A stretch of 64,000 bases of DNA from the NCBI RefSeq assembly GCF_012489685.1, contig NC_080042.1, forward strand, positions 1,180,501-1,244,500, read 5' to 3'. Below the pieces are notes generated by a model. That model made no database searches and was not told the DNA's origin. It worked only from the letters and a program-made list of their open reading frames with translations. Below, piece by piece: positions 1 through 10,424 of this stretch; within the stretch, counting starts at the first letter, position 1; the number at the start of each line of letters is the position of its first letter. The translations under genes and the position numbers were made by a program. Source of the stretch: Lotus japonicus. Lineage: Eukaryota; Streptophyta; Magnoliopsida; Fabales; Fabaceae.

Positions 1-512
1 GTCAAATGTAATTATCTTCCTATGTGGCGGAATTCAATAGGATGTCTGTGTAAAACTATTTTACACTGTCAGTGCATATCCATTAAACTCTATTATTAAT
101 TAATAAATATAAATATTAATTCTAGTTATATACTAGTTTTATTATTTATCAATTACTAGTTTTTATTGCTAAGTTAAAAAAATATTTATTCATAATTTAA
201 TTAAAAATGAACTAAATTATTCAATTCATAAAAAAAGAACTAAAGTATTAATGGTGAAAATATTGAATTTACTCATATAAAATAATAAAATTATAATTAT
301 CACTTGCTTCTACTTAATTAACTTTATATAATAAAAATAAATAAAGTTACTATTCAATTACAACGAAATAGACTACTCACTCTGTACCAAAAATAATAGA
401 CTACTCACTTATAAATATTGATTTATTAGTTGTAAATATAAATTAGTTTTATATCATCAGTTGCTATTATTTAAATATAAAGTACTTTTAAAAAAATTAA
501 TAGTATTTTTAA
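1..512. other. AT-rich intergenic flank
   Basis: No gene is visible. The sequence is strongly AT-rich. A short stretch near 55-95 (ACACTGTCAGTGCAT followed by CATTAAACTC) resembles a dispersed legume repeat, but no boundaries can be set. Positions 504-512 (TATTTTTAA) are the left target-site copy of the DNA element that starts at 513. Confidence 0.5.
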
Positions 513-594
513 GGCTTAAATACTCTTTTGGACTTTTAAATTGTAAAGAGAATCAAATCTGATCCTTGTAAAATTTACGCATCAAATTGGATCC
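513..594 (+). repeat. left terminal inverted repeat of MULE-like element
   Basis: Begins GGCTTAAATACTCTTTTGG and pairs with 9707-9788 in inverted orientation. The GGCTTAA terminus recurs in the 543-bp element at 33186-33728. Confidence 0.8.
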
Positions 595-595
595 T

Positions 596-1849
596 AAATT
601 TTTTTTCTTAATCCAATTAAGGACAAGTGTTTCCGTCTTATGTGTCTTAATTTTTACCCGTCGGCTTTTTCACGTGGCTTTTTTCTTTTCTTTTTATATA
701 ATTTATTCTTATTCCTTTATTTTTAGTTCCTACTCATTTCATTAAAAAAAACTAATCTAATCTAAAAAAAACCTAATCTAATATCAAAATAAACCCAATC
801 TAAGAAGATATATCGAAGAAGGAGAGAATGAAAAAGAAAGAGGAGAAGGAAGCGAAGGAAGAAGAAGGAAGAAGAGAAGAAAGAAGGCTTGCTCGGTGGT
901 GGTGCGATTGGTGGATCTGAGATATGGGTTAAAAATTGAAACTTCGAATGCAAGGTGGTTAGGGGGTTTTGGATACAAGGTAGTTAGGGAGGTAAATCTA
1001 GATCTCGAAACCCAGATTTACATGTCAAACCCTTGCACCTCTGATGGTGTTTTGCTTGTGTTAGTGAGGGAAGTTAATGAACGGTGAAGTCCAATATATC
1101 AAAGAGGCAGAACTGTGCTACTTCTTTGTTCTCCTTGAACTACCGGTGACACGCAAAAGCTATTACACTTTGTTTCGTAGAGAAGAGAGAAGTTGAGTAG
1201 AGAGAAATAGAGTAGGTTTATTTAGTTGTTTGGCACGGTAGAGATAAAGAAGAGAGAGATGAAAAATAATGAGGTGGAAGAGAGAGAAAATTTAAACTTT
1301 TGATTAAAATAACATTTTTAAAAACAAAAAAGTCAGAAAGAAGATAGTGCGGTTCTTAAAAACATTTTTAGAACCGCCACTAAATGTCAGGAAAATGCAA
1401 AAAAAAATGATGGTTTAAAACCACCATAAATATGACGGAATTGAAAAAAAAAAAAAAACTGGCGCATGTTGCTCCTCCGATTATTGTTCCTTTACTCTCC
1501 AATTTGGGGAGACCCAAAAAAAGCACGGGGTCCACCATTAAAACTCTCTCTTCCCTCATCTCCCCAACAACCAAACGCACATATCACGCCCTTCTTCCCC
1601 TAACTTTCTCCTTCCAATCTCTCTACCGAAACCTCCCTCTACCAAACATAGTGTAAATGTGCATACTCTCTTTTGTATTCTCTTTATGGGTTGAAGTATC
1701 TCTCATACTTCCTTAATATATTTTGCCTTACCTAAAAACAGGTGTTTTGAAACTATAAGATTAAAGCTCAGGCACCACCTCTCATGTTGACCAATAGATA
1801 GATTGATGTGTCTTATGCTCGGATCACACTCACCAGACAAAGCAACTTA
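596..1849. other. left interior of the MULE-like element, no confident gene
   Basis: Holds a purine-rich run (about 810-890, AAGGAAGAAGAAGG type), short open frames without recognisable domains, and a small perfect-arm hairpin near 1350-1378 (GCGGTTCT ... AGAACCGC). The hairpin is followed by 'CCGCCACTAAATG' text reminiscent of CACTA subterminal repeats. A roughly 30-bp motif at about 990-1028 (CTAGATCTCGAAACCC...TACATGTCA) recurs at about 2322-2350. Confidence 0.4.
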
Positions 1850-2235
1850 GAGCATCTCCAATGCAAGGTTCTTAGTTCTTATTTTGGAGTTAAGAACTAA
1901 GAACTAAGAACTTTACCATTGGAGGTGCTGACATGGACTTCTTAGTTCTTAAAAATAAGAACTCAGTTCTTATATAAGGAGGGATTAATTATTTCTCTCT
2001 CATTCAAATTACTTTATTATTTTATGAGTTTTGTTTTATTATTTTATGAAAATAAAAAGTATAAATAATGTGGTTGGTGTGACCAAATGAATAGTGGTAA
2101 GAACTAAGAACTAAGAACTAAGAACTCATGGTTGGAGCAAAATTGCTTGAGAGTTGCTTAAACACATGTGACAATACGGGCCCACATGAATAGAGTTAAG
2201 AACTAAGAAATAAGAACTAGCATTGAAGATTGCTC
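1850..2235. mobile_element. PIF/Harbinger-type MITE, 386 bp
   Basis: Starts GAGCATCTCCAATGCAAGG and ends CATTGAAGATTGCTC, which are imperfect inverted repeats. It is flanked by the 3-bp duplication TTA (1847-1849 and 2236-2238), as expected for PIF/Harbinger elements. Internally it is built from a reiterated TTAAGAACTAAGAACTAAG motif in both orientations, so the whole element folds back. No coding capacity. It sits inside the MULE-like element and is therefore a later insertion. Confidence 0.65.
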
Positions 2236-2556
2236 TTAACAACCATTAGAACAAGGTGACCTGTCACAATTGATTCTATCAAATTTGGGAAGCTATTGGA
2301 GAAAGATGAAAAAGGGGCTCCTCTAGATCTTGAAACCCTGATCTACATGTCAATTTTTTCTAGTTTAATTTTTCACGCTACCTTGTCCTCTAGGGGAAGC
2401 TTATTAAAAAAAAAACAGAACCTTGTCCTCTAGGGGAAAGGAATTTTACCACGTATTGTCTTATGGTTTACAACTTGAGCCTGATTATCACTTACTATGA
2501 TTTGTTCTTTTGGGAAAAGCTTACAATTTTTCAATCCTCTGTATGCACCCAAGAAC
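2236..2556. other. MULE interior between MITE and Gypsy insertion
   Basis: No gene seen. It contains two copies of ACCTTGTCCTCTAGGGGAA about 40 bp apart (near 2380-2397 and 2422-2438). It ends with AGAAC (2552-2556), the left target-site copy of the Gypsy element. Confidence 0.4.
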
Positions 2557-2876
2557 TGGACTGGGCGAGACCTCAGGGTCCCCCGCCCAGGAGACTCAAC
2601 CTTGGGCGTGGGATGCGTCATGACCTTGGACCTCCCTTCCTGAGGCTCAACTGGCCCATTTAGATAGATTAAAGGCGTCAAAGCCCAACTCCACCTCTAT
2701 AAATAGGAGGGGAATACCAATTGTAAGGGACTTTTAGCTCATTTGAGAAATAATAGCATTGAAATTCAGTTACATGTTCTCTCTCGAAGCGGTTAGAGTT
2801 TCTCTCTCTAAGCATTCATATCACTTTCCTCACACTTTGGGTACTACCTTCCCATTCTATGTTCTAGCACGGAACA
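2557..2876 (+). repeat. 5' LTR of Gypsy element
   Basis: 320 bp, TG...CA. Contains a TATA box in CTCTATAAATAGG (about 2695-2707), the likely start region for element RNA. Confidence 0.85.
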
Positions 2877-2877
2877 T

Positions 2878-2897
2878 TGGCGCCGTCTGTGGGGAAC
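2878..2897 (+). promoter_or_regulatory. primer-binding site of Gypsy element
   Basis: TGGCGCCGTCTGTGGGGAAC, one base after the 5' LTR. This is a common Gypsy primer-binding sequence in plants. I did not assign the tRNA beyond noting that it starts with the usual TGG (tRNA 3' CCA). Confidence 0.75.
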
Positions 2898-3089
2898 GGT
2901 AGATTTCTATTCCCGGACTACGTGGATCGAGATTCAGTGGAGTTAAGCTTGCTTTTTCTGTACGATTTTCCTCATCCGGACTTGGTTCCCAGGTTATTGC
3001 GATTTGATTTCGAGAAGTTCGATCCTCTAAGAGATTCTCCGTAATTCGAAGATTTTTGGCGGAATTTTCGTTTTCATTAGCGAAGCCTG

Positions 3090-4374
3090 ATGAAGACGCC
3101 TCGCCAACGACGTGGCAACGACGTCTCTTCCCCGCGCACCGCAAGGAACGATAGAAATCGTTGTGCAGAGGCACGTCGAGCGCTAAGTGGCGACTTAAAG
3201 ATGCAAAATGAGTGTCTACAGGAGCAGTTGAAGTACTATCACCTCCGGCAGTGGAATCAAGAGGAGGAGGAGGCTGCGGCTATGGCCGGAACCAAGCCTT
3301 TCTCAGCGGCAGTACGAGAGGTGACTGTACCAGACGGCATGACGAACCTCATGTTGGAGGCGTACGACGGACAAACCAATCCAAAAGATCATCTATCTCG
3401 TTTTGATGCGAAGATGGCGATGTCCGCGGTTTCTGACGCTGTAAAATGCAGGATGCTTCCATCAACGTTTCGAGGCGCAGCAAAGGAATGGTTCACGAAT
3501 CTGCCTCCGGGATCCATAGATAAGTTCTGCGATTTCTTATCAAAATTCCTTGACCATTTCTCTGCGAGAACGATCGAGGATCTGTTTGATATTCGGCAGG
3601 GGGAACGTGAAACCTTGAAACAATATATGAAACGATACAATGCCATATTCGCGAGGTTCGAGGAATTGCAGCCACGCATGTGCGTGTGCGCTTTCAAAGG
3701 CGGTCTGTCCCGGGGAAAATTTTATTGCGAACTGAGTAGGGAGTTGGCATGCTCAATGATGGAAGTCTGCGCCCGAGCACATGACTACATCTTAGGAGAG
3801 GAAATCGAAGCGAACAAGAGGAAGGGCGAGCGAGCGGCAAAGGTGTCGCTGGCAAGGAAAAGGATACAGGACAAGGAAGCGAGTTGCGAGCAGAGGTTTA
3901 GGGAAGTTGGCCGATTCATAAAGGGGAATAAAGGAAAGCTACTCCGCCCGAGAACGAGGGACAGAGAGCACAGGTGCCAGAGAGCACAGGTGCTCTCGCC
4001 GAAAAGCGAAGGTATGCCAGCGAATGAGGTCGTAGGGATGCTCAAACAAGGAGCTAGCAAAGTTACTTCTCGAGGTGGAAATTGAGGACATGAACAGAGT
4101 CGGCGAGCGTAGAATGGACCCCGGACGCGAGGCAAAAAATCCGCTGAGGTGGTGTGAGTACCACAACTTAGAGGGACATAACACCACCGACTGTTTCATG
4201 CTGAAGGGTCAAATCAAGCAGCTGATCAGGGCGAGACGGCCGCGAGCGGCGAAGGGGAAGGAGTTTGAAGAAACTGATAGCGGCGAGGGCGAAGGAACGG
4301 TTGAAGCAGCTAACATGATCGCTAGAGGTTTCGAAGTTTGCGACGACGTATCGACGGCAGCCGAGGAACAGTAG
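3090..4374 (+). pseudogene. Gypsy gag (capsid plus zinc-knuckle-like segment), frameshifted
   Basis: The ATG at 3090 opens a 331-residue frame with a retrotransposon gag domain at roughly residues 60-200 (WFTNLPPGSI, then FSARTIEDLFDIRQGERETL). It forms the capsid that packages element RNA in the cytoplasm. The frame stops at 4083-4085. Homologous coding resumes in the +1-shifted frame from about 4075 (LLEVEIEDMNRVGERRMDPG), reaching a CX2H...HX4C nucleic-acid-binding motif (CEYHNLEGHNTTDC, about 4155-4200) before stopping at 4374. The shift could be decay or a programmed event; with protease also out of frame, decay is likelier. It is rich in charged residues after residue 230, like many gag C-termini. 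Confidence 0.8.
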
Positions 4375-5231
4375 GGGCAACAACGTCGGTACAGGTGTAT
4401 CCAGTTCCATTTGGGTGCCCACACCCAGACATAGTGATGTCGACCGCGGATTTCAAGGGAATCAAGGCCCAGACGGACGATCCGTTAGTAGTAATGGTAA
4501 GAATAAAAGGTTTCAATGTACAGAGGGTGCTTTTAGACCAGGGCAGCTCGGCGGGTATAATCTATGAGGACGCATTCAGACAGATGGGGCTGACGGACAA
4601 AGATTTAAAGCCATACATGGGAAGTTTGGTAGGTTTCTCCGGGAAGCAAGTTCAGGTACGTGGCTACGTGGAGTTGGATACAGTTTTCGGAGTGGGCGAG
4701 GACGCCGAGCTCTTGAGGATAAAATATATGGTCCTACAGGTTGCAGCAGCTTATAACGTCATCATAGGACGAGGTACCTTAAATCACCTCCATGCAGTGA
4801 TATCTACGGCCCACCTTGCGGTAAAGTATCCCCTACTTTGCGGAAGGATAGGGAAAATAGCAATAGACCAAAAGGGGGCGAGGAAGTGTCATAGACATTG
4901 CCTCAACCTGTATGACAGAAAAGGAGCTGGCGACAGACACAGGTGCCACAAGATTGGGACATCTGAAGGCGGTGAAGGCGAACAAGAGCGTTTGGGAACA
5001 CAGAGCCAGAGCGACGGTGACGAAAGAAAAGGGAGGAGTCAGGGCGAAGAGTCCCGTAGGATGGGGGAAGGCAAGCACTATGCTCAAAAAGATAATGAGT
5101 GGTATGACGGGAACTGGGACATGAACGCTGCCAGTAGAGGAATACTAGCAATCGAGCCCCGAGCAACTGTAAGACCCCACCTAATAAGGCTGGAGGGGCC
5201 ACACCTGCTCTTACGGGAAATATGCGTGTGA
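4338..5231 (+). pseudogene. Gypsy aspartic protease remnant
   Basis: Frame of 297 codons overlapping the gag end in another phase. The retropepsin active site is visible as VLLDQGSSAGIIYEDAF (around 4528-4580; the common plant form is DxGSSA). A second conserved motif is YNVIIGRGTLNHLHAV (around 4752-4800). The enzyme would cleave the gag-pol polyprotein as a dimer. After about 4880 similarity to any retroelement protein fades into low-complexity charged sequence. No reverse transcriptase follows, so the element cannot copy itself without help from a relative. Confidence 0.75.
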
Positions 5232-5549
5232 ATAAAAGCCTCGGTCAAATACCGAGCGGAAGTTCTAGTTAAGCACGACACACTCTCGAAAAATTACTCA
5301 CGCGAAATTTGGAATACAACACTGAAAACTCGTGCTGAACGGCGAGCAACGAAGGGCGAAGATAAGTAACGGGTCGTCCGCCTCGCCCGCCTATCTACCT
5401 TTCGCTCATTTAATTATTCATTTATTTACTCCTTTATTCGTCCAGATGATTATTGGCTCTTAAATGATTCACTAATTCGATATTTGTTTACTCGAATGAT
5501 AGGAAACACGAAAGAAACTATTGTCATTCAAATATTTGATTTCATACAC
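5232..5549. other. non-coding spacer between sense and antisense genes
   Basis: No gene seen. It lies where the sense protease region ends and the minus-strand ORF (ending at 5550) begins, so it would hold the 3' ends of two convergent transcripts. T-rich stretch at 5395-5440. Confidence 0.4.
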
Positions 5550-5984
5550 TTAAAAAGGAGGATCTCTCCTCATTCTCCAACATTCTCTACGCTGGTCGGT
5601 TCTCTCATGCTCCAGGCGGTACTGCCGGTACTCTAAGTTGCAGAGTCTTCGGCTTAGTTCCTGCTTCTCAGGACCCTCTCCTATTATCTCCAGAGCGTCC
5701 TTCACCGCTTCCTTCTCTTCCAACAGGTCCAGCTCCCGCCGGCAAAGCTCTCGTATCTCCTCCACGAAGCAGAGGAATTCTTTGAGAATTCTGTCCATTT
5801 ATGGACTCAGATCCATCCCTAACAGTTCGATTATCACTTCATGAACGCTGGGACCCTCAGGGTGCCTAACGTTGATAAAAAGATCTTCATCAAAAGCCTT
5901 TGTTCTTAGTTCTTTAAGGAGAGCTGTGTAGGATGCCATGACAATTGTTGGTTTGGATAACAGGTGGAGGGTGTGGATTGCCAT
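5550..5984 (-). pseudogene. small antisense ORF, function unknown
   Basis: On the minus strand a frame runs from the ATG at 5984 to 5550 with one in-frame stop (5801-5799, TAA). An internal ATG at 5939 (MASYTALLKELRTKAF) is an equally good start. The second half is a charged, probably coiled-coil helix (ELDLLEEKEAVKDALEIIGE). I do not recognise the family. It lies downstream of the larger antisense gene within the same element and could be its last exon or a separate gene. Codon-like character extends across the stop, which favours a real, decayed protein. Confidence 0.45.
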
Positions 5985-6436
5985 GTCTTAATTTCTATTT
6001 ATAGCCTCAAAACAGGTTTCGAGAGTTATTAGGGAAGCAATTTCACGAGGAGTTGTCCTTGGAAAGGAACGCGACTTGCAATAAAGGCTTGAGCGTTCGT
6101 GGCCGGTGGTTAACAGTAAACCGTTGGAATGTGGAAAAGAAGCACTTGGGCAGACATTTGGAATTCCCTAAAAGGAACGTCCCGCATAGTTTATTTCCCG
6201 GCGGGAGGCCTACAATTAAAACTCATAGCAAAAGCAGTAAAAACTTGGGGTTCTCGTTAAAAAAAAAAAGGGAGAGACCCTTGGTACAAAGTTAATCTAA
6301 GGACTCCTAACATTTTTAGTTGGCTCTACGTGTTCTTCTGTCAGGAAACGCTCGGCGACGAAGCCTGAAGGATCGTCATGCCCGACCAATCCCGTGGGTG
6401 TAACCCTCTTGAATGCCCCCATCTGGCTGAGATCAA

Positions 6437-8397
6437 TCAGAGGATGGAGATGTTTGACTTGGGCTTTGGCGAGGAAAAAGCCTCGGCCGCGTTCAAAAAG
6501 ACAGCAACCGCAGCCTCTGACCTCAATTTTTCTTCTAAGGCCTTCGCGTCAAGTTGAGCTTGAGTCTTCGCTGAAGATAAAAGCTCATTTTTCTTCGCCA
6601 GGTCAGATCGAAGGTTTCCAAGGTCGGCCTCCATCAAAGCTATTTGGTCTGCCCTCGCGTTCGATTCTAGCTACGCCTCCTGCCGCAGCTCTGCAAGAGT
6701 TTTCTCCAATTCAGAAATCCTCCTATCTCGAAACTCTAAGCTAACCTCAGCACGAGTGGACTGCTCGGCTAGCTCTTTGGAAAAGGAGTTTTCCTTGGCG
6801 ATCAGTTGAGCGGCGAGCACTTCGCGATCCTCAGCAAGTTGGGAATTGAGAACGCGGAGGCGTGCCACTTCGGATCGTAACTCGTCAACATCCTGGGCGG
6901 AGCGCCTATAGTAGTGAAACGCGTGGAGCACTCCCGCCACGGCCCCTTCAGAGACATTATCCAAACCACGCTGCTTAACAACTTTGTCCATTCGCGCCAT
7001 TTGAGCTGATGTCAAAGTTAAAGAGTACGGGAATCCCCGACTCACAGACCCTGTGGAGGGGGTAGAAGTATGAGTAGGTGGAGGAGGGGCGTTGGCGGAA
7101 GACTTCAGGTTTGGACCAAGCGGGGATGAGATAACTGTTGGACAGGAAAGTGAGCCGTCGACAAGACCGTTTTGGGCTAGAATCGTCCCTGAAGGCTCGC
7201 TGGAATTCAACCTTTTCGGGGAAGGGCGAGGATCCTCCTCGCCAAGGGGCCGTTTTCCGCTCGCCTGGATTCTCAACAGAGACGCCTTGTCGCCTTTCAA
7301 ATTTATTCGAGGGGGAAAGGAGACGTTACTTTTCTTCTCAAAGGTCGCCAGGAGCTCCCCATTGGCACGATGAATTTGTCCTAAAGGTAAAAAAGGAAAG
7401 ATAAGCTGGTAGAAAATAGAAAGAACGAGAGGGTAGAGGAGGAAGATTTACCAATCACGCGAGAGCAGTCTGAAACAGCGAGACGGGCCAGAAAGTTGAT
7501 GACAACCTTATGTTCAGGAGTGATGGAGTCCTCAGGCGGGTCAATTACTTGGTGCGCGCCCTGAGTCCAGTAGAAAGGAAATCGAGCGGTGCCATCTCTG
7601 TGCGTAAAAACCTCAGGATATTCGTGGGACACCACAACCCTGAAGAATTTCCGGGCTAAATCGATGGTGATGCTAGGCCAGATTGGGTTGAAGCGCTAAC
7701 GACCGGGCCTAGCTTCCAGGGAAACCCAGCTGCGCTGCGGTGAAGGCTGGACAGATACGCGATAGAAATAAAAGAAGGTCGAAGGTTCAGGTTCCTGATG
7801 AATCGCGTCGCAAAGAATTTCGAAACACCGGAGGAAGGCCTAACTGTTGGGATGAAGTTGACTAGGAGCCACATTGATATTGTGAAGAACGGAGCAGATA
7901 AAAGGGGAAAAAGGAAATTTAATCCTCAAATTTGTGAACATATACTCATACACGTAAAAGAAGTGGGGAGCACCCATGAAGTCGTCTTGAGGACGAAGCC
8001 AAGGGCGTTCAAGGGGTGAGTAGGCACTGACATACATAAGTTTGTCAAGAGGCTTCTCATGACAAAATCCGCCGGATTCTGTGGAAATCTCCCAAATGGA
8101 CGATTCCTTTTCTAAACTTGACCGTTGGTTAGGCATTGTCCCGACGGGCAAAGCCCTTGCGAAGGGAGTGCTTAAAGATTTCCAAGTCCCCGTTCGGAAG
8201 GCAATGACGTCTTTTTCTTCAAGAGGAACGCCTCCTAGAGCGGGCGGGAGAACAAGAGGAACACACCGTAGAGGGGCGGCGACGACGACATTACGTTTGG
8301 AACTTTTGGTCTGGCGCTTCGGAGTCATTGCAGAGGGAATGCAAGGAATAAAGGTTACTTTGACACTGGACAAGTTCGCGCAAGGGTGGAGAAGCAA
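6437..8397 (-). pseudogene. antisense gene in Gypsy element ('putative gypsy type transposon' / plant-mobile-like protein)
   Basis: Minus-strand gene with two exons visible. Exon 1 runs from an ATG at 8397 (or the better start MTPKRQTKSSK at 8328) to 7452. It has a conserved block with YEYMFTNLRIKFPFSPF and SVLHNINVAPSQLHPNS, resembling the Pfam 'putative gypsy type transposon' family. A canonical GT (7451-7450)...AG (7382-7381) intron follows, and the reading phase is preserved into exon 2 (7380 to about 6437). Exon 2 has a proline/serine-rich linker and a long coiled coil (e.g. ELRSEVARLRVLNSQLAED). In-frame stops at 7842-7840, 7698-7696 and 6673-6671 make this copy a pseudogene. Function is unknown. 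Its opposite orientation to gag means both strands of this region would be transcribed. The domain name comes from memory of the family. Confidence 0.7.
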
Positions 8398-9046
8398 AGG
8401 TTCGTAATCGTAAAGGAATGAAAGGGGTTAGTAAGATAATGCTGTTATAAGCAGGGAGTGATGTGCTGGAGGAAACGTGTAAGAAGAAGTTGTGGACGGT
8501 TACCGAGAGATGTGGAGGAACAAGAGAGGTTGTGCCCCATGACGTCAGAAAATGGCATGATTGCAGTTGCGAAATTCTTGGGAGTGGGAAAGACGCATTA
8601 AATGAAAAGCTGCAACGGTTGCTGCCGATTGGTTAAAATTCAAATTGTCAAAGTTGTGACGTGACTGGAAAGGATATGTCAAAGGTAGCGGTTGAGATTA
8701 TGTGGATTCACTGACCCTGGCGTCACTTCAAGGCACAACACGTGGGATGGACACAACACGCGACAAAATATCACGATTCAGGGCACGTGCATAACTATGC
8801 TGAGGCGGGCGGACTAAAGGCCGTCGCCACAAGCCTGCCTGTGGATTTGGGCCGACCGGAAGAAGAGGGCGCGGCTGGAGGTCCAAAGTGTTGATTGCAA
8901 AAGGCTTTATTTATTAGGCCATGTTGGCCATTGTTTTTCACTTCTAGATTTTAAGTTTTTAAGTTTTAGTCAACATCCTTAGGGCTCTCGCCTTATTTCT
9001 TACTTAAAGACACACTTAGCTCTCATGCTTCGAGCTCGGTGTTTTG
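8398..9046. other. Gypsy 3' non-coding region / putative antisense promoter
   Basis: No protein seen. As the region upstream of the antisense gene it should contain that gene's promoter, but I cannot point to a convincing TATA box. A purine-rich run (GAAGAAGAGGG, about 8860) is the nearest polypurine tract, roughly 180 bp from the 3' LTR. Confidence 0.4.
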
Positions 9047-9366
9047 TGGACTGGGCGAGACCCTAGGGTCCCCCGCCCAGGAGACTCAACCTTGGGCGTG
9101 GGACGCGTCATGACCTTGGGCCTCCCTTCTCGAGGCCCAACTGACCCATTTAGATAGATTATAGGCGCCAAAGCCCAACTCCACCTCTATAAATAAGAGG
9201 GGAATACCAATTGTAAGAGACTTTTAGCTCATTTGAGAAATAATAGCATTGAAATTCAGTTACATGTTCTCTCTCTAAGCGGTTAGAGTTTCTCTCTCTA
9301 AGCATTCATATCACTTTCCTCACACTTTGGGTACTACCTTCCCATTCTATGTTCTAGCACGGAACA
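9047..9366 (+). repeat. 3' LTR of Gypsy element
   Basis: 320 bp, TGGACTGGGCG...GGAACA, followed by AGAAC (9367-9371). About 13 differences from 2557-2876 by eye. Confidence 0.85.
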
Positions 9367-9371
9367 AGAAC

Positions 9372-9706
9372 TTAGCAACATGAGACATTATAACCCACGT
9401 TCCATGAAATCGTTGCTGGTTAATTTCGATAGCTATATAGCACTAACTATGATGGGGATGTTGAATTTGATATTGATTTGTTGTTGAGAGGAACGTGAAT
9501 CTGAACTTGAGTTAGTGTGAAGAAGATAAAGTTTGGGTAATCTGGGGTTTAAATTGGGGCAGATGATTAATTAGGGTTTAATTGGGGCTGAGATGATTAA
9601 TTAGGGATTAATATTGATTTACAATTAATTAGAACAAGTGACATTATTCAGATTTAAAAAATAAAAAAAGACACGTATCATGACACATCAGACTCGAACA
9701 CACTTT
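9372..9706. other. right interior of the MULE-like element
   Basis: No ORF of note. It contains a short tandem duplication near 9555-9612 (GATGATTAATTAGGG twice). Read on the minus strand it is pyrimidine-rich like a plant 5' leader. Confidence 0.35.
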
Positions 9707-9788
9707 GGATCCAATTTGATGCGGAAATTTTACAGGAATCATGTTTGATTCCCTTTACAATTTCATGGACCAAAAGAGGATTTAAGTC
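9707..9788 (-). repeat. right terminal inverted repeat of MULE-like element
   Basis: The reverse complement starts GACTTAAATCCTCTTTTGG and matches 513-594. It is followed by TATTTTTAA (9789-9797), the second target-site copy. Confidence 0.8.
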
Positions 9789-9797
9789 TATTTTTAA

Positions 9798-10306
9798 ATT
9801 TAATTATTTTGTATATTTTATCACTTGTTACTACTAAGTTAAAATCAATTGATCGAATATATAGTTTTTACTTTTATTAAAATAGGTTCCCTTCACAAAA
9901 AAAATTAATTATGCTAATTAAGAAAATTTTAGATCATTTTAAAACATAGGCTCATTTATAAAAATATAAAGAATTAAATATAATAGAATCATCACATTTA
10001 GAAAAAAAGTTAATTTAGAAAATTGAATTTTAAAAAATATTATGTATTTTTAATTCAAAGGAAAATTTGATATATTTTTTTACTGTTTATATCATATCCT
10101 GACACCCGAGCAGAATGGTTAAGCACAAGGCCTGTGTTATGACTGACTTGATGGCGCTCAACCTGAATTTGTCCGAAGCATCATTTTAGCATAACATTGC
10201 ATATCACGCCATACATTTAATTATATTCGGTGATGTGTTGGAAAGTTGATTTTTAGCTTCAAATGATAGCATGCTAAGGTATACGTGTAGGATATAACAT
10301 GTTGAA

Positions 10307-10308
<2 letters not shown>
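9798..10308. other. AT-rich intergenic DNA
   Basis: No gene seen. A CG-richer island at about 10100-10195 (ACACCCGAGCAGAATGGTTAAG) has a tRNA A-box-like stretch but no B box. Confidence 0.4.

Positions 10309-10359
<51 letters not shown>
10309..10359. repeat. (TA)n microsatellite, ~51 bp
   Basis: Uninterrupted TA dinucleotide run. Confidence 0.95.
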
Positions 10360-10361
<2 letters not shown>

Positions 10362-10424
10362 CCTTTATCCTTTACATGTTGATTGTATTATACATTATTT
10401 TCGTGAGTTGACTCTCGCACTGTT

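Larger units (their letters stand above)
2557..9366 (+). mobile_element. non-autonomous Ty3/Gypsy LTR element with antisense gene
   Basis: Seen: two 320-bp LTRs (2557-2876, 9047-9366) starting TGGACTGGGCG and ending CACGGAACA, flanked by AGAAC (2552-2556, 9367-9371). A primer-binding site follows the 5' LTR. Sense coding covers gag, a zinc-knuckle-like segment and an aspartic protease; reverse transcriptase, RNase H and integrase are missing. The 3' half instead carries minus-strand coding (5550-8397). That arrangement is known from Tat-lineage Gypsy relatives, in which antisense ORFs lie between the coding region and the 3' LTR. By hand the LTRs differ at about 13 of 320 positions (~4%), so it is older than the Sirevirus in this window. 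No polypurine tract directly abuts the 3' LTR (bases before 9047 read CTCGGTGTTTTG), which is odd. Confidence 0.85.
513..9788. mobile_element. MULE-like DNA transposon carrying nested insertions
   Basis: Seen: the left end (513-594, GGCTTAAATACTCTTTTGG...) and the reverse complement of the right end (9788 backwards, GACTTAAATCCTCTTTTGG...) align over about 82 bp at roughly 80% identity, ending in a shared CATCAAATTGGATCC. The flanks carry a perfect 9-bp direct repeat TATTTTTAA at 504-512 and 9789-9797. Long inverted repeats with a 9-bp duplication are characteristic of Mutator-like elements. Without the 6.8-kb Gypsy insertion at 2557-9366 the element is about 2.46 kb. No transposase is present, so it is non-autonomous. 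The interior (596-1849, 2236-2556, 9372-9706) has no recognised gene. The right interior rewritten on the minus strand looks like an untranslated leader, so gene capture is possible but unproven. Confidence 0.8.

Noticed and set aside
762..978. Ser/Phe-rich minus-strand frames
   Set aside because: Translation of a purine-rich low-complexity run; no coding evidence.
10099..10195. Possible tRNA or SINE head (GAATGGTTAAG)
   Set aside because: A-box-like text only; no B box at the right distance and no cloverleaf.
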